A DNA stretch of 64,000 bases from Azoarcus sp. (GTDB lineage: Bacteria; Pseudomonadota; Gammaproteobacteria; Burkholderiales; Rhodocyclaceae), in the NCBI GenBank assembly GCA_030604735.1, contig JAUVVG010000003.1:82987-146986 (forward strand), in the 5' to 3' direction. The notes under the pieces were generated by a model. That model was not told where the DNA came from. It was given only the letters and a program-made list of their open reading frames with translations, and searched no databases. Position numbers and translations under genes: made by a program. Positions 52,838-62,105 of the stretch are shown here, in pieces. How positions within the stretch are numbered: the first letter of the stretch is position 1; every line of letters begins with the position of its first letter.

Positions 52838-53910
52838 AACTCTTCACCTGTGATCACTGCGGCCAGCGACTCTACTTCGAGAATGTCACCTGCACCCGCT
52901 GTTCAGCCAAGCTCGGCTTCGTCCCGGAGTCGCTGCATCTGGTCGCGCTCGAGCCGCTTGACTCGATTCGCTGGCGCCGCGCCGGCGGCGACACCCTCTA
53001 CCGTCTGTGCGCGAATTACGTCGAGCATGCGGTCTGCAACTGGCTGGTGCACGACGATGATCCGCACGCCTTCTGCGTTGCCTGCCGACTGAACCGGACC
53101 ATCCCCGACCTCGGCATCCTGCGCAACCTCGATCTCTGGCGTGCCCTCGAAACCGAGAAACGGCGTCTGATCTATTCGCTGCTCCGCCTCGGCCTGCCGC
53201 TGCTGCCACATGGCGAGTCGCCCACCGGACTCGCCTTCGACTTCCTGGCCGACACCGCGCCGACCTTCAGCGAACGTGGTCGCGTGTTCACCGGCCACGC
53301 GCATGGGCTGATAACGATCAACATCGACGAGGCCGACCCCAGTACGCGGGAGCAGATGCGGGATCGGATGGCCGAGCCCTACCGCACCCTGCTAGGCCAT
53401 TTCCGGCACGAGTCCGGGCACTACTATTGGGACCGGCTGGTTCATGACACGGACTGGCTGCCAGCCTGGCGCGACCGGTTCGGCGACGAAACCCTGGACT
53501 ATGGCCAAGCGCTGGACTGGCACTACCGGCAGGGTCCGCCAGCTCACTGGCAGGACACCTACATCAGTGCCTACGCCAGCACCCACCCATGGGAAGACTG
53601 GGCCGAAACCTGGGCGCATTACCTGCACATCGTCGACACCCTGGAAACCGCCTGGCAGTTCGGTCTGCAGGTCAAACCCCGCACCGGTGACGACCAGTCC
53701 ATTCTGTCCGACAACGACTTCGACCCCTATCGTGCAAACGACATCGGCGAGTTGATCGCACACTGGCTACCGCTGAGCTTCGCGCTCAACAGCCTGAACC
53801 GCAGCATGGGCCACGATCATGCCTACCCCTTCGTGCTGTCGCCATTGGTGATCGAGAAACTCGGGCTGGTGCAGCAGATCGTGCGGGGGGCCTCGGCCGA
53901 CGCGACTTGA
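52834..53910 (+). CDS. zinc-ribbon metallopeptidase-family protein (Peptidase_Mx type)
   Basis: A 358-residue protein with an N-terminal zinc ribbon (CDHC at 6-9 and CTRC at about 20-23) and a longer domain containing GHFRHESGHYYWD at about residue 188-200, a HExxH-like zincin site in which HESGH supplies the two metal-binding His and the catalytic Glu. This matches the putative zinc-binding metallopeptidase family (Peptidase_Mx, COG4307). There is no signal peptide or membrane helix, so it is cytosolic. Substrate unknown. It begins with a 4-bp overlap on the possible leader frame. Confidence 0.8.
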   Translation: MKLFTCDHCGQRLYFENVTCTRCSAKLGFVPESLHLVALEPLDSIRWRRAGGDTLYRLCANYVEHAVCNWLVHDDDPHAFCVACRLNRTIPDLGILRNLDLWRALETEKRRLIYSLLRLGLPLLPHGESPTGLAFDFLADTAPTFSERGRVFTGHAHGLITINIDEADPSTREQMRDRMAEPYRTLLGHFRHESGHYYWDRLVHDTDWLPAWRDRFGDETLDYGQALDWHYRQGPPAHWQDTYISAYASTHPWEDWAETWAHYLHIVDTLETAWQFGLQVKPRTGDDQSILSDNDFDPYRANDIGELIAHWLPLSFALNSLNRSMGHDHAYPFVLSPLVIEKLGLVQQIVRGASADAT

Positions 53911-53948
53911 CCCTCACCCGCTTCGACATCCGCTGCTGCCCGGCACGC

Positions 53949-54608
53949 TCACACGCCGCGAATCACGGTCGCCAAGCCGAGCGACTTCAGTCTTTCGGCC
54001 GAGAGCGTGGTCCGGTCGGCGCAGCCGACCGACATCAGTTGTTCGAGCACCGGCTGGACATGGGCCGGATCGAGCATCGCCATGAAGTAGCGCCCTACCG
54101 TAAAGAGCTGGGTGCGGGTCGGTTTATCGGAGCAGATCCTCTGCCCGGATGAGGCGGTGTTGGCCAGGGCGCGAAAACCGACATTCCGTACCGAAGCGGG
54201 CACGGCGCGTTCGAGGCCTGAAGCGAACACCAGCAAACATGCGGTATGACAGGCCTGATCGGGATCCATCAGCGTATCGAAACGGCGATTGCGCAACATC
54301 GACCCCATCGAGATCGCTGCGTTCAGACTGCCGTCGTCGATCTGCAGACGCGCGAGGCGCCGATCACAGGCTTGGGATTCGAGCACTTCGAGGATCAGCC
54401 TGAGCTTGCGCACCGCGTCCTGCGTTACTTCCCCGCGCGTCACCAGTTCGCACCTACCGTCGACACGATAGAGGGTGAAGGTACCCCCATCGAACGCTTC
54501 GGTCGTCACCCTGCGCGGGTCTTCGAGTTCGGATCGTGAGCACGCAGCCAGCACGGCCACTGCGAGCAAAGGCAGGATGACGCGGCAGCAAAAACAGGAT
54601 CGGAACAT
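53949..54608 (-). CDS. hypothetical lipoprotein with ClpP/SppA-like region
   Basis: A 219-residue predicted lipoprotein: hydrophobic N-terminus ending in the lipobox VLAACS, with Cys at about 23. The mature part resembles COG3904-type periplasmic proteins of crotonase/ClpP-like fold, with GSLNAAISMGSMLRNRR and CHTACLLVFASGLERAVP; the catalytic Ser found in true SppA enzymes is not obvious. The ATG at 54608 has no strong ribosome site. It is convergent with the metallopeptidase gene, stops 38 bp apart. Function unknown. Confidence 0.6.
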   Translation of the reverse strand: MFRSCFCCRVILPLLAVAVLAACSRSELEDPRRVTTEAFDGGTFTLYRVDGRCELVTRGEVTQDAVRKLRLILEVLESQACDRRLARLQIDDGSLNAAISMGSMLRNRRFDTLMDPDQACHTACLLVFASGLERAVPASVRNVGFRALANTASSGQRICSDKPTRTQLFTVGRYFMAMLDPAHVQPVLEQLMSVGCADRTTLSAERLKSLGLATVIRGV

Positions 54609-54796
54609 ATCTGTCACGAATACCGGCCCCATGCATGAACACGAACAATCTAGCTTAAGCGATATCGATTCACCCGTGAGATTTTTCCTGGTTTCGCCTT
54701 GAGATCGTCAGCGCGGATCCATGCTCAGCCCTCAACCAACTCGCGGGCGGATCTCGGTCAAAGCGATACCCCCAGCGCCGACTCGTCGCTGAGGAG

Positions 54797-54994
54797 CTAC
54801 AGGTTTCCGGTCGGTTCGTGCAGCGTCAGCGACGACAGATCGGTCATGAACAGACTCGCGGCACGGGGGGATTTCCACTCGGCGAGCGGAAGATTGAAGA
54901 ACCCTGCCGGCGCCTCTGGCCAGCCGTCCAGCACCCGCAACGGGGAGTGCTCCTTCACGACGAACAATCGCTGACCCACGTGATCCCGTGACAC
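54797..54994 (-). CDS. possible small protein or gene remnant
   Basis: A 65-residue frame starting at GTG (54994) with strong third-position GC and the composition of a real protein (segment HSPLRVLDGWPEAPAGFFN). No family is recognised and no good ribosome site is visible. It could be a short gene, or the C-terminal fragment of a decayed one. It is the only coding-like stretch in the 517-base gap 54609-55125, which otherwise contains the promoter for sbp. Confidence 0.35.
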   Translation of the reverse strand: MSRDHVGQRLFVVKEHSPLRVLDGWPEAPAGFFNLPLAEWKSPRAASLFMTDLSSLTLHEPTGNL

Positions 54995-55125
54995 GCCCGA
55001 CTTCTCAGCAGAATTTCTGATAACGAAGTCATAACTGCTTGGTTCGCAAAACGCCTCGCCAGTCTTCTAATGCACTCCCGACATCGCACTTATTGCTTTG
55101 CAACACCTCACTCAGGGAGTCATTC

Positions 55126-56145
55126 ATGCGTCGTTTCAATCTCCGCAAGCTCGCCCTCGCCGGGCTCGTCACCGCCACGCTCGGCCTGAGCGCCCTCGCG
55201 TCGGCCCAGACCAGCCTCCTCAACGTGTCCTACGACCCGACTCGCGAGTTCTACCGTGAGTACAACACCGCCTTCCAGCAGCACTGGCAAACGCTCAAGG
55301 GCGAAACGGTCAACGTACGCCAGTCGCATGGCGGCTCCGGTTCCCAGGCTCGCGCAGTCATCGACGGCCTGGATGCCGACGTGGTCACGCTGGCGCTCGC
55401 CTATGACGTCGGCGCCCTGCACGATCGCGCCGACCTGATCCCGGCCGACTGGCAGAGCCGCCTGCCGTCCAACAGTTCGCCCTACACCTCGACCATCGTG
55501 CTGCTGGTGCGCGCCGGCAACCCGAAGAACATCAAGGACTGGGACGATCTCGCGCGTGACGACGTCGCGGTGATCACGCCCAATCCCAAGACCTCGGGGG
55601 GTGCGCGCTGGAACTATCTCGCCGCGTGGGGCTATGCGCTGAAGAAGTACGGCAGCGAAGAGAAGGCCTACGAATTCACCCGCAAGGTCTATGCCAACGT
55701 GCCGGTCCTCGATCCGGCCGCCCGCGGCGCGACCAACACCTTCGTGCAGCGACGCATCGGCGACGTGTTCATCGCATGGGAGAACGAAGCCTTCCTGTCG
55801 GTCGAGCAACTCGGCAAGGGCGAGTACGAGATCGTCGTGCCCTCGGTCAGCATCCTGGCCGAACCGCCGGTGACCATCGTGGACAAGAACGTCGACCGCA
55901 AGGGCACCCGCGAGGTCGCGCAGGCCTACCTCGAGTTCCTCTACACCGATGACGCGCAACGTCTGGCGGGCAAGCATTACTACCGTCCGTCCAACCCGAC
56001 CATTGCCGCCGAGTTTGCCGATCGTGTCCCCGCGGTCAATCTGTTCGGCATCGACGAGGTGTTCGGTGGCTGGAAGGTCGCCCAGGAAACCCACTTCAAC
56101 GACGGTGGCGTGTTCGACCGGATTCTGAGCGAAATCAACAAGTAA
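55126..56145 (+). CDS. sbp: sulfate-binding protein Sbp
   Basis: A 339-residue periplasmic sulfate-binding protein with a signal peptide of about 27 residues (ending LASAQ). It follows E. coli Sbp closely in the anion-site motifs: QSHGGSGSQARAVIDGL, DVVTLALAYDV, PNPKTSGGARWNYLAAWGYA and AWENEAFL, plus a C-terminal FGGWKVAQETHFNDGG. The ATG at 55126 has AGGGAG upstream. It is the first gene of sbp-cysT-cysW-cysA-cysB and is followed by an intercistronic hairpin. CysB-like sequences (ATAACGAAGTCATAACTG, about 55020-55036) lie upstream and could mediate sulfur-starvation control. Confidence 0.95.
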   Translation: MRRFNLRKLALAGLVTATLGLSALASAQTSLLNVSYDPTREFYREYNTAFQQHWQTLKGETVNVRQSHGGSGSQARAVIDGLDADVVTLALAYDVGALHDRADLIPADWQSRLPSNSSPYTSTIVLLVRAGNPKNIKDWDDLARDDVAVITPNPKTSGGARWNYLAAWGYALKKYGSEEKAYEFTRKVYANVPVLDPAARGATNTFVQRRIGDVFIAWENEAFLSVEQLGKGEYEIVVPSVSILAEPPVTIVDKNVDRKGTREVAQAYLEFLYTDDAQRLAGKHYYRPSNPTIAAEFADRVPAVNLFGIDEVFGGWKVAQETHFNDGGVFDRILSEINK

Positions 56146-56158
56146 TTGCACGGGTGAC

Positions 56159-56194
56159 CCGAAGCCGGCGCCCCGAACGGGGTGCCGGCTTCGG
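56159..56194 (+). other. intercistronic stem-loop between sbp and cysT
   Basis: A 16-bp stem (CCGAAGCCGGC, one G-U pair, then CCCC) closed by a GAAC loop, with no following T-run. It lies 13 bases after the sbp stop and 30 bases before cysT. Hairpins at this place in binding-protein operons protect the upstream mRNA from 3'-exonucleases, so the binding protein is made in excess of the membrane subunits. Confidence 0.7.
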
Positions 56195-56224
56195 CACGAT
56201 CGTTGTACCGATGGAGAGTAAGCA

Positions 56225-57055
56225 ATGGCTTTCGCGCGACGCCAGCAAAGCGTGATTCCCGGTTTCGGCATCACGCTGGGCTTCACCGTCTTCTATCTCG
56301 GCTTCCTGTTGCTGATTCCGATCGCAGGTTTGCTGCTCTACACCGCGCAGATGAGCTGGGACGACTTCTGGCGCGCCGTCAGCAACCGCCAGGTGGTCGC
56401 ATCCTACAAGCTGTCCTTCGGCGCCTCCTTCATCGCCGCGCTGATCAACCTCGTGTTCGGGGCGATCGTCGCGTGGGTGCTGGTGCGCTACCAGTTCACC
56501 GGCAAACGCATCGTCGATGCGCTGGTGGACCTGCCCTTCGCCATGCCGACTGCGGTCGCCGGCATCGCGCTGGTCACCTTGTATGCGCCCACCGGCTGGA
56601 TCGGACAGTATCTCGACGTGTTCGGCATCCGCATCGCCTACACCCAGCTCGGCGTCGTGGTGGCGCTGACCTACATCGGCCTGCCCTTTGTCGTGCGCAC
56701 GGTGCAACCGGTGCTCGAGGACCTGGACAAGGAGGTCGAGGAGGCCTCCGCGATCATGGGAGCGAACCGGCTGACGACGATACGACGGGTCATCCTGCCG
56801 GCCCTGCTGCCGGCCTTGCTCACCGGATTCGCGCTCGCGTTCGCGCGCGCGGTCGGCGAATACGGTTCGGTGATCTTCATCTCGGGCAACCTGCCCTTCC
56901 GCACCGAGATCACGCCCTTGCTGATCGTCGCCAAGGCCGAGCAATACGACTATCCGGGTGCTGCCGCGATCGGCACCGTGATGCTGCTCACCGCCTTCGT
57001 GCTGCTGCTGATCATCAACGGCCTGCAGTGGTGGACGTCGCGCCGCTACCGATGA
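56225..57055 (+). CDS. cysT: sulfate ABC transporter permease CysT
   Basis: A 276-residue permease with about six helices. The EAA-type cytoplasmic loop EEASAIMGANRLTTIRRVILP and the helix AFARAVGEYGSVIFISGN are those of CysT (CysU). It pairs with CysW to form the sulfate/thiosulfate channel. The ATG at 56225 is preceded by GGAGAGTAAGC at good spacing. It is second in the operon after the stem-loop. Confidence 0.95.
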   Translation: MAFARRQQSVIPGFGITLGFTVFYLGFLLLIPIAGLLLYTAQMSWDDFWRAVSNRQVVASYKLSFGASFIAALINLVFGAIVAWVLVRYQFTGKRIVDALVDLPFAMPTAVAGIALVTLYAPTGWIGQYLDVFGIRIAYTQLGVVVALTYIGLPFVVRTVQPVLEDLDKEVEEASAIMGANRLTTIRRVILPALLPALLTGFALAFARAVGEYGSVIFISGNLPFRTEITPLLIVAKAEQYDYPGAAAIGTVMLLTAFVLLLIINGLQWWTSRRYR

Positions 57056-57066
57056 GAGAGAACCCA

Positions 57067-57996
57067 ATGAGTTCGCTTGCTTCAGAAAACCGCGCCCCGG
57101 GCGCGGCCGCCGGCGCCTCCGGCCACAAACTCGCATGGCATCGCGCGACGGAGGAGCCCGCGTGGCTGCGGCGCGTGCTGATCGGCGTCGCGCTGAGCTT
57201 TCTCGCGCTGTTCCTGGTGCTGCCGCTGACGGTGGTGATCTACAGCGCCTTCGAGCAGGGTCTCAAGGTCTGGTACGACGCTATCGTCGAACCCGACGCC
57301 GCTGCCGCGATCCGGTTGACGCTGCTGGTGGTCGTCATCGTCGTGCCGCTCAACCTGGTCTTCGGCGTGGTCGCCGCCTGGGCGATCGCCAAATTCGAGT
57401 TCCGTGGCAAGTCCGTGCTGATCACGCTGATCGACCTGCCTTTCGCGATCTCGCCGGTGGTGGTCGGGCTGATCTTCGTGATCCTGCTCGGTTCCCAGGG
57501 CTGGCTCGGGCCGTGGCTCGCGAGCCACGAGATGCGCATCATCTTCGCGGTGCCGGGCATCATCCTCGTGATCGCGTTCGGTACGCTGCCCTTTGTCGCG
57601 CGCGAACTGATCCCGCTGATGCAGCAGCAGGGCAAGGAAGAGGAGGAGTCCTCGCTGACGCTCGGCGCGAATGGCTGGCAGACCTTCTGGCGGGTCACGC
57701 TGCCCAATGTGAAGTGGGGCCTGATCTACGGCGTGATCCTGTGCAATGCCCGCGCAATGGGCGAGTTCGGCGCGGTGGCGGTGGTCTCGGGCCGCATCCG
57801 TGGCGAAACCAACACCATGCCGTTGCACATCGAGGTGCTCTACAACGAATACATGTTCACCGCCGCCTTCGCCGTGTCGTCGCTGCTGGCCGCGCTGGCG
57901 ATCGTGACGATCGCGGTGAAGAGCTTCGTCGAATGGAATGACGAGCGCGCGCAAGGCGCAGCAGGACTGACCGGACTTACAAGGAAGACACCATGA
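57067..57996 (+). CDS. cysW: sulfate ABC transporter permease CysW
   Basis: A 309-residue permease with a hydrophilic N-terminus of about 35 residues and six helices. Characteristic CysW segments are [21 protein letters not shown] and [20 protein letters not shown], and the C-terminal [20 protein letters not shown]. The ATG at 57067 has GAGAGAACC upstream and starts 11 bases after the cysT stop; the gene ends 4 bp into cysA. It completes the membrane part of the transporter. Confidence 0.95.
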   Translation: MSSLASENRAPGAAAGASGHKLAWHRATEEPAWLRRVLIGVALSFLALFLVLPLTVVIYSAFEQGLKVWYDAIVEPDAAAAIRLTLLVVVIVVPLNLVFGVVAAWAIAKFEFRGKSVLITLIDLPFAISPVVVGLIFVILLGSQGWLGPWLASHEMRIIFAVPGIILVIAFGTLPFVARELIPLMQQQGKEEEESSLTLGANGWQTFWRVTLPNVKWGLIYGVILCNARAMGEFGAVAVVSGRIRGETNTMPLHIEVLYNEYMFTAAFAVSSLLAALAIVTIAVKSFVEWNDERAQGAAGLTGLTRKTP

Positions 57997-59078
57997 GTAT
58001 CGAAATCGAGAACGTGAACAAGCGCTTCGGCGACTTCGTCGCGGTGGACAACGTCAGCCTGTCGCTACCCGACGGTCAGCTGACCGCACTGCTCGGGCCG
58101 TCGGGATCGGGCAAGACCACGCTGTTGCGCATCATCGCCGGCCTCGAAAACCCGGATTCCGGGCGGATCCGATTTCACGGCGAGGACACCACCGACGTGC
58201 ATGTCAGCGATCGCGGGGTCGGCTTCGTGTTCCAGCATTACGCGCTGTTCAAGCACATGAGCGTATTCGATAACGTGGCCTATGGACTCACCGTGAAACC
58301 CCGCCGCATCCGGCCGGACAAGGCGGAGATCAAGCGCCGGGTCATGAAGCTGCTCGAACTGGTCCAACTCGACTGGACCGCCCATCGCCTGCCCTCGCAA
58401 CTGTCCGGCGGGCAGCGTCAGCGCATCGCGCTGGCGCGGGCGCTCGCGGTCGAGCCCAAGGTGTTGCTGCTGGACGAGCCCTTCGGCGCACTGGATGCGA
58501 AGGTCCGCGCCGAGCTGCGACGCTGGTTGCGCCGACTGCATGACGAGATCCATGTCACCAGCGTGTTCGTGACCCACGACCAGGAGGAAGCGCTCGAGGT
58601 TTCGGACCGGGTCGTCGTGATGAATCACGGCAAGGTCGAGCAGGAGGGCACGCCGGAAGAAGTGTATGATCACCCCGCCAATCCCTTTGTTTACAAGTTT
58701 CTCGGCAACGTGAATCTGTTCCATGCACGGGTAGAGAACGGCCATGCCCGTATCGGCGACTTGACCCTCCCGGCGCCGGAGCATGGCGACGCCCGCTCGG
58801 GCAAGGGCTACGCCTATGTGCGTCCGCACGAGATCGAGATCCTTGCCGAGCAGGACGCCTCGGGGGCGCTACCGGCGACCATAGAACTGGTGTCGATCGT
58901 CGGCCCTTCGGTCAGACTGGAACTTCGTATCGAGAACGGCGACGATCTCGTTCATGCAGAGCTTCCGAAAGCACGCTTTCGCGAGCTCGGTCTCGCCCAG
59001 GGCGGCCAGACCTGGATCAAGCCGCTGACCAGCCGGGTATTTCTCGACGGCGAAACCCTGCCTTCGGCCGGAGTGTGA
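57993..59078 (+). CDS. cysA: sulfate ABC transporter ATPase CysA (copy 1)
   Basis: A 361-residue ATPase subunit. Walker A is GPSGSGKTT, the Q-loop FQHYALF, the signature [15 protein letters not shown], Walker [13 protein letters not shown] and the switch His in [12 protein letters not shown]-terminal TOBE-like regulatory domain (about 235-350) follows. Translation is coupled to cysW by a 4-bp overlap. It is a paralogue of the minus-strand CysA at 60466; this copy belongs to the complete Sbp-CysTW system. Confidence 0.95.
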   Translation: MSIEIENVNKRFGDFVAVDNVSLSLPDGQLTALLGPSGSGKTTLLRIIAGLENPDSGRIRFHGEDTTDVHVSDRGVGFVFQHYALFKHMSVFDNVAYGLTVKPRRIRPDKAEIKRRVMKLLELVQLDWTAHRLPSQLSGGQRQRIALARALAVEPKVLLLDEPFGALDAKVRAELRRWLRRLHDEIHVTSVFVTHDQEEALEVSDRVVVMNHGKVEQEGTPEEVYDHPANPFVYKFLGNVNLFHARVENGHARIGDLTLPAPEHGDARSGKGYAYVRPHEIEILAEQDASGALPATIELVSIVGPSVRLELRIENGDDLVHAELPKARFRELGLAQGGQTWIKPLTSRVFLDGETLPSAGV

Positions 59079-59079
59079 C

Positions 59080-60015
59080 GTGAACTTTCAACAACTTCGC
59101 ATCATCCGCGAGACGGTGCGGCGCAACTTCAACCTCACCGAGGTTGCGAACACGCTCTACACCGCGCAATCCGGCGTTTCCAAGCACATCAAGGACCTCG
59201 AAGACGAGCTCGGGGTCGCGCTTTTCGTGCGCAAGGGCAAACGGCTGCTCGGCCTCACCGAACCTGGCAAAGAACTGCTGCCGGTCGTCGAACGCATCCT
59301 GCTCGACACCCAGAACATCAAGCGCCTGGCCGACCAGTTCGCCAAGCGCGATGAGGGCCATCTTGCGCTGGCCACGACGCATACCCAGGCGTGCTATGCG
59401 CTGCCGCCGGTGGTGTCGCGCTTCAAGCAGACCTTTCCGCGCGTGCATCTCGAACTTCACCAGTGCGGACCCAAGGAGATCGTCGCGCTATTGCGTGCGG
59501 GGCAGGTCGACATCGGCATCGCCACCGAGGCGGTAGGCGTGGAAGAGGACCTGGTCAGTTTTCCCTACTACCAGTGGCAACACGCCGTGATCGTGCCGGA
59601 AGGGCATCCGCTGACCCAGGTCGTGCCCCTCACGCTCGAGGCGATCGCCGAATTTCCGCTGATCACCTACCACGAGGGTTACACCGGACGCGCGCGCATC
59701 GATGCCGCCTTCGCCGAGCAAGGGCTGGTCACCGATATCGTGATGTCGGCGCTCGATGCCGACGTGATCAAATCGTACGTGGAGCTCGGGCTCGGGGTCG
59801 GCATCATCGCGGCGATGGCCTATCATCCCAAGCGCGACGCCGGCCTCGTCGTCCTCGAGAGCAAGGGTTTGTTCGAGTTGAACACCACCTGGATCGCGTT
59901 GCGCCGTGGGCACTACCTGCGCGATTACGCGTTGCGTTTCATCGAATACTGCTCACCGAACCTCACCGAGGAACGCATCCGCGACAGCGTCTTTCCAAAA
60001 TCGCACGGCGTTTGA
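59080..60015 (+). CDS. cysB: CysB-type LysR regulator
   Basis: A 311-residue LysR-family regulator closest in pattern to CysB/Cbl. The N-terminal helix-turn-helix reads NLTEVANTLYTAQSGVSKHI, with ELGVALFVRKGKRLLGLTEPG following, as in CysB. The effector domain should bind N-acetylserine or sulfate. The start is GTG at 59080, one base after the cysA stop. Encoding the regulator at the end of the transporter operon is common in betaproteobacteria. It should control this operon and other sulfur genes such as the divergent region at 62649-62706. Confidence 0.93.
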   Translation: MNFQQLRIIRETVRRNFNLTEVANTLYTAQSGVSKHIKDLEDELGVALFVRKGKRLLGLTEPGKELLPVVERILLDTQNIKRLADQFAKRDEGHLALATTHTQACYALPPVVSRFKQTFPRVHLELHQCGPKEIVALLRAGQVDIGIATEAVGVEEDLVSFPYYQWQHAVIVPEGHPLTQVVPLTLEAIAEFPLITYHEGYTGRARIDAAFAEQGLVTDIVMSALDADVIKSYVELGLGVGIIAAMAYHPKRDAGLVVLESKGLFELNTTWIALRRGHYLRDYALRFIEYCSPNLTEERIRDSVFPKSHGV

Positions 60016-60106
60016 AAGCACAAGGCGCCGCACCTGAGGCGAGACGCGGCCGCGATCTCGGGTAGCGAAAAGCGCAGGGGGTGTTGGGCACCGACCCTCC
60101 AGCGAA

Positions 60107-60469
60107 TCACTTCCGTGGCGAGCAGAAAATCTCCCGCACCAGCGCCATCAGTCCCGGGATCCGCTCATCGGCAATGCGGTAATACACCTTCGAGGCGTCC
60201 CGGCGCCGGTCGAGCACGCCACTCTGCTGAAGCACGGCAAGGTGTCGGGAGACATTGCTGTGGGACGAACCCACCACGGCGACCAGGTCCTGAACACAGC
60301 GCTCGCCATCGGTGAGGGCACACAGGATCTGCAGCCTGAGCGGTTCGCCGATTGCCTTGAACACCCAGGCGGCCGTTTCAAGCTGTGTCGCACTGTCGAA
60401 GGGCGCGAGCGCAGCCGTCAATGACGAGGCGGCAAGCTGCACGACTTCCTGTTTGGAGCGGGTATTCAT
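60107..60469 (-). CDS. ArsR-family transcriptional regulator
   Basis: A 120-residue winged-helix regulator of the ArsR/SmtB family. The DNA-recognition segment is [22 protein letters not shown] and the wing includes KVYYRI. The usual metal motif of ArsR (ELCVCDL) is degenerate here: ERCVQDLV keeps one Cys, so classical arsenic sensing is unlikely. A Cys also occurs near the C-terminus (IFCSPRK). Related regulators in sulfur bacteria sense persulfide through two Cys. It is coupled by a 4-bp overlap to the second cysA, so it may control that gene. Confidence 0.85.
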   Translation of the reverse strand: MNTRSKQEVVQLAASSLTAALAPFDSATQLETAAWVFKAIGEPLRLQILCALTDGERCVQDLVAVVGSSHSNVSRHLAVLQQSGVLDRRRDASKVYYRIADERIPGLMALVREIFCSPRK

Positions 60470-61551
60470 GCGACCTCGCGCCTGAACACGCGCAGGCCGA
60501 GCGGCACCAGCCGTACCGTCTGCCCCTCGACCAGGTGAAGCGCCTTGACCCGCTCGCGCGGGAGGATCACTTCGTAGTGGATCGGAGGACCGACTTCGTT
60601 CTCGGCCCGCTCGCCTTCCAGCTCGATCCGGGTGCTCGCGCCGAAATCCAGCACCCGGCTGATGAGTGCCCGTACCCCGCCTGGCTCTGCCAGGTCGGTG
60701 ACGATGTCGAGCTGGTGCGGGCGAGCGAATCCGATCACTTCGGCGCCCTGATCGGCATCGCGTCCGTCATGAGGCAGGCTGGCATCGCCAACGATGACAT
60801 GCTCGCCTTCGACCCGGCCATGGAACAGATTCACCGAACCGAGAAAGCCGTAGACGAAGGGCGACGCGGGATGCTCGTAGACCTCGGTCGGCGTACCCAT
60901 CTGTTCGACCTTGCCATGATTCATCAGCACCACCTGGTCGGCCACCTCCAGCGCCTCTTCCTGGTCGTGGGTGACGAAGATCGACGTGACGTGCAACTCG
61001 TCGTGCAGCCTGCGCAGCCAGCGGCGCAACTCCTTGCGGACCTTCGCGTCCAGCGCGCCAAAGGGCTCGTCCAGCAACAGCACCCGCGGCTCGACCGCCA
61101 GGGCCCGCGCCAGCGCGATGCGTTGCCGCTGGCCACCGGACAACTGCGACGGGTAGCGGTCGGCGAGCCAGTCGAGCTGCACCAGGTCGAGCAGGCGATG
61201 CACGCGCCGCGTGATCTCGGCATTGTTCGGCCGCTCCTTGCGTGGTTTCACGCGCAGGCCGAAAGCGACGTTCTCGAACACCGTCATATGGCGGAACAGC
61301 GCGTAGTGCTGGAACACGAAACCGACCTGACGCTCACGCACATGGGTATCGGAGGCGTCCTCCCCGTCGAGGATCACCCGCCCGGTGTCTGCGGTTTCCA
61401 GTCCGGCGATCACCCGCAGCAGCGTGGTCTTGCCGCAGCCGGATGGCCCGAGCAGGGCGACCAGCTCCCCGGACGGAAAGTCGAGGCTGACGTCGTCCAG
61501 GGCGACGAAGTCGCCGAAACGTTTGCTGATACCGCTGACTTGAATACTCAT
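60466..61551 (-). CDS. cysA: sulfate/thiosulfate ABC transporter ATPase CysA (copy 2)
   Basis: A 361-residue CysA paralogue with intact Walker A (GPSGCGKTT), [13 protein letters not shown], Walker B ([14 protein letters not shown]) and VTHDQEEA. The regulatory domain differs from copy 1. The ATG at 61551 ([13 protein letters not shown]) matches homologues; a longer frame to 61620 exists but is not like CysA. It is downstream of soxYZ with a 220-bp gap and overlaps the ArsR gene by 4 bp. It most likely energises the CysP system on the other strand at the right edge, with permeases beyond the window. Confidence 0.92.
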   Translation of the reverse strand: MSIQVSGISKRFGDFVALDDVSLDFPSGELVALLGPSGCGKTTLLRVIAGLETADTGRVILDGEDASDTHVRERQVGFVFQHYALFRHMTVFENVAFGLRVKPRKERPNNAEITRRVHRLLDLVQLDWLADRYPSQLSGGQRQRIALARALAVEPRVLLLDEPFGALDAKVRKELRRWLRRLHDELHVTSIFVTHDQEEALEVADQVVLMNHGKVEQMGTPTEVYEHPASPFVYGFLGSVNLFHGRVEGEHVIVGDASLPHDGRDADQGAEVIGFARPHQLDIVTDLAEPGGVRALISRVLDFGASTRIELEGERAENEVGPPIHYEVILPRERVKALHLVEGQTVRLVPLGLRVFRREVA

Positions 61552-61771
61552 GATTGGCGTGGTGACGGGGGGATACGACGCCTGAGCATAGCCGGCAGGC
61601 ACCGGGAGCGGTAGCGTCATTGAGGAATTAACATATTGCTATTCACGCAAACCCTTTCGTCGACCGCGCTACAACCGGCACTACCCGGCGCGGCCGACAC
61701 CGCAGGAGACCATGAACCCGGGCGGACCCGCCCGGACCATCCTGCGTGGGCCTATGCGGGGTCCTTGCGCG

Positions 61772-62089
61772 CTACGCCACCGTGAAATCGGCCGAATCGG
61801 ACTGCCCCCGATTGTCCCGCCAGGCGATGCCCACTTCGTCGCCCCGGCTGACGCCGTGAAGGGCGAAGGTCAGCAGCGGATTGGCCGACATGCCCTGGCC
61901 GCAGGCCAGGGTCAGCACCGTTTCACCGTTGAGCGTGACGCTCACCTCCTCGATGATGTGCTGCGCCTCGAGCAAGACGCCCCCGGCATCGCGCTCTTCC
62001 GGTTGCATCGGATGCGCGATCAGGGTACGCACGGTCGCGGTGCCGCGCGCGTCCACTCGTACTCTTGCGCGAATGCCCTGGGTCGTCAT
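61772..62089 (-). CDS. soxZ: thiosulfate-oxidation carrier subunit SoxZ
   Basis: A 105-residue SoxZ. The typical N-terminus RARVRVDARGTATVRTLIAHPM and the C-terminal half ANPLLTFALHGVSRGDEVGIAW match the immunoglobulin-like fold that binds SoxY. It has no signal peptide of its own and is exported in complex with SoxY. The ATG at 62089 has GGAGGAGGGCGAGC upstream. It lies 16 bp after soxY. Confidence 0.9.
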   Translation of the reverse strand: MTTQGIRARVRVDARGTATVRTLIAHPMQPEERDAGGVLLEAQHIIEEVSVTLNGETVLTLACGQGMSANPLLTFALHGVSRGDEVGIAWRDNRGQSDSADFTVA

Positions 62090-62105
62090 CGCTCGCCCTC
62101 CTCCG

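Noticed and set aside
61621..61660. Imperfect GAAT/ATTC dyad upstream of the second cysA as an ArsR operator
   Set aside because: Only the outer four bases match well; the inner positions do not, so it is not supported as a site.
61711..61735. GC-rich palindrome downstream of soxZ as a terminator
   Set aside because: The stem CCGGGC/GCCCGG is present but no T-run follows on either strand.
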